Source: Acidobacteriota bacterium (GTDB lineage Bacteria > Acidobacteriota > Terriglobia > Bryobacterales > Bryobacteraceae). From it: a stretch of 6,583 nt of DNA. The notes beneath the pieces are model-generated. The model was not told the origin of the DNA, searched no databases, and saw nothing but the letters and a program-made list of their open reading frames with translations. The first letter of the stretch is position 1. The number at the start of each line of letters is the position of its first letter. Shown piece by piece: positions 6,342 through 6,583 of the stretch. A program made the translations under genes and the position numbers. Location: NCBI GenBank assembly GCA_003223065.1, contig QHXU01000045.1:1-6583 (forward strand). Reading direction: 5' to 3'.

Positions 6342-6583
6342 ATGAAAGCGGTCATCTGGATCAGTCTCATTTCGGTTCTTGCCGCTGAAGCTTTCGGGCA
6401 GCGCGGCGCGGGTTTCGGCGTTGGACAGCACCCAACGAATAGCGGTATACCGCCGGTGCATCCGATTCCGACAGTTCGTCCGATTCCACCACTTGGTCGC
6501 GCGTTTCCCGGTCGACACTTTGTCCCCCAGTTTGGTTTCGGCCCTCAGGCTGTTCCCGCGGCATTTCCTTTTTATTTTGGCGA
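6342..6583 (+). CDS. Small secreted Pro/Gly-rich protein of unknown function (partial, C-terminus off right edge)
   Basis: The frame is open from the ATG at 6342 to the window end: 80 full codons plus two bases. The protein starts MKAVIWISLISVLAAEAFGQ, a short signal peptide with a Lys, a hydrophobic stretch and likely cleavage after AFG. The mature part is low-complexity and rich in Pro, Gly, Phe and Arg, with a near-repeat HPIPTVRPIPPLG (40-52) and aromatic-rich ends (FGFGPQ, FPFYFG). No catalytic domain or Cys is seen in the visible part. It begins 59 bp after the GH95 stop on the same strand, with no clear terminator between, so it may belong to the same transcript or have its own promoter. 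I do not recognise the family. Extracellular or periplasmic location is the only functional statement the sequence supports. Confidence 0.6.
   Translation, partial: MKAVIWISLISVLAAEAFGQRGAGFGVGQHPTNSGIPPVHPIPTVRPIPPLGRAFPGRHFVPQFGFGPQAVPAAFPFYFG

Noticed and set aside
1..6583. CRISPR array, tRNA/rRNA, insertion sequence or defence system
   Set aside because: No regularly spaced repeats, no cloverleaf or rRNA-like segment, no transposase or terminal inverted repeats, and no defence-related protein motif were found. All long frames are accounted for by the receptor, SDR, GH95 and the small secreted protein.

Overview
The window reads as chromosomal DNA of an Acidobacteriota bacterium, most likely of the Bryobacterales / 'Candidatus Solibacter' type. 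The base composition is moderately GC-rich. The strongest clue is the left half: a very large outer-membrane receptor of the kind with an N-terminal carboxypeptidase-regulatory-like (CarboxypepD_reg) domain, a family greatly expanded in that group. This placement is an inference from protein character, not from a marker gene.

Layout: (1) Bases 1-2976 are one uninterrupted minus-strand reading frame of 992 codons that runs off the left edge. It encodes a TonB-dependent-receptor-like protein with signal peptide, CarboxypepD_reg domain, TonB-box-like motif, plug and most of the beta barrel; the C-terminal end lies outside the window. (2) Bases 2977-3121 are a divergent intergenic region. It holds a perfect and self-palindromic TATAAT-type -10 element, a TTGCGCAA palindrome and an 11-bp tandem direct repeat. 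(3) Bases 3122-3889 (+) encode a complete classical short-chain dehydrogenase/reductase (SDR). (4) Bases 3901-6282 (+) encode a complete secreted GH95 glycosidase (alpha-L-fucosidase family) with the family's catalytic residues in place. It begins 11 bp after the SDR stop, so the two are probably co-transcribed. (5) Bases 6342-6583 (+) are the start of a small secreted Pro/Gly-rich protein of unknown function, cut off by the right edge.

Working model (inference): the window is part of a small glycan-use locus. The GH95 enzyme would release L-fucose (or L-galactose) from glycans outside the cytoplasm. The divergent outer-membrane receptor could import oligosaccharides, and the cytoplasmic SDR could oxidise the released sugar, for example as an L-fucose dehydrogenase. 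Only the enzyme families are directly supported; the link between them rests on gene order. I saw no RNA gene, insertion sequence, CRISPR array, phage gene, toxin-antitoxin pair or defence gene, and nothing that clearly amounts to an undescribed system.
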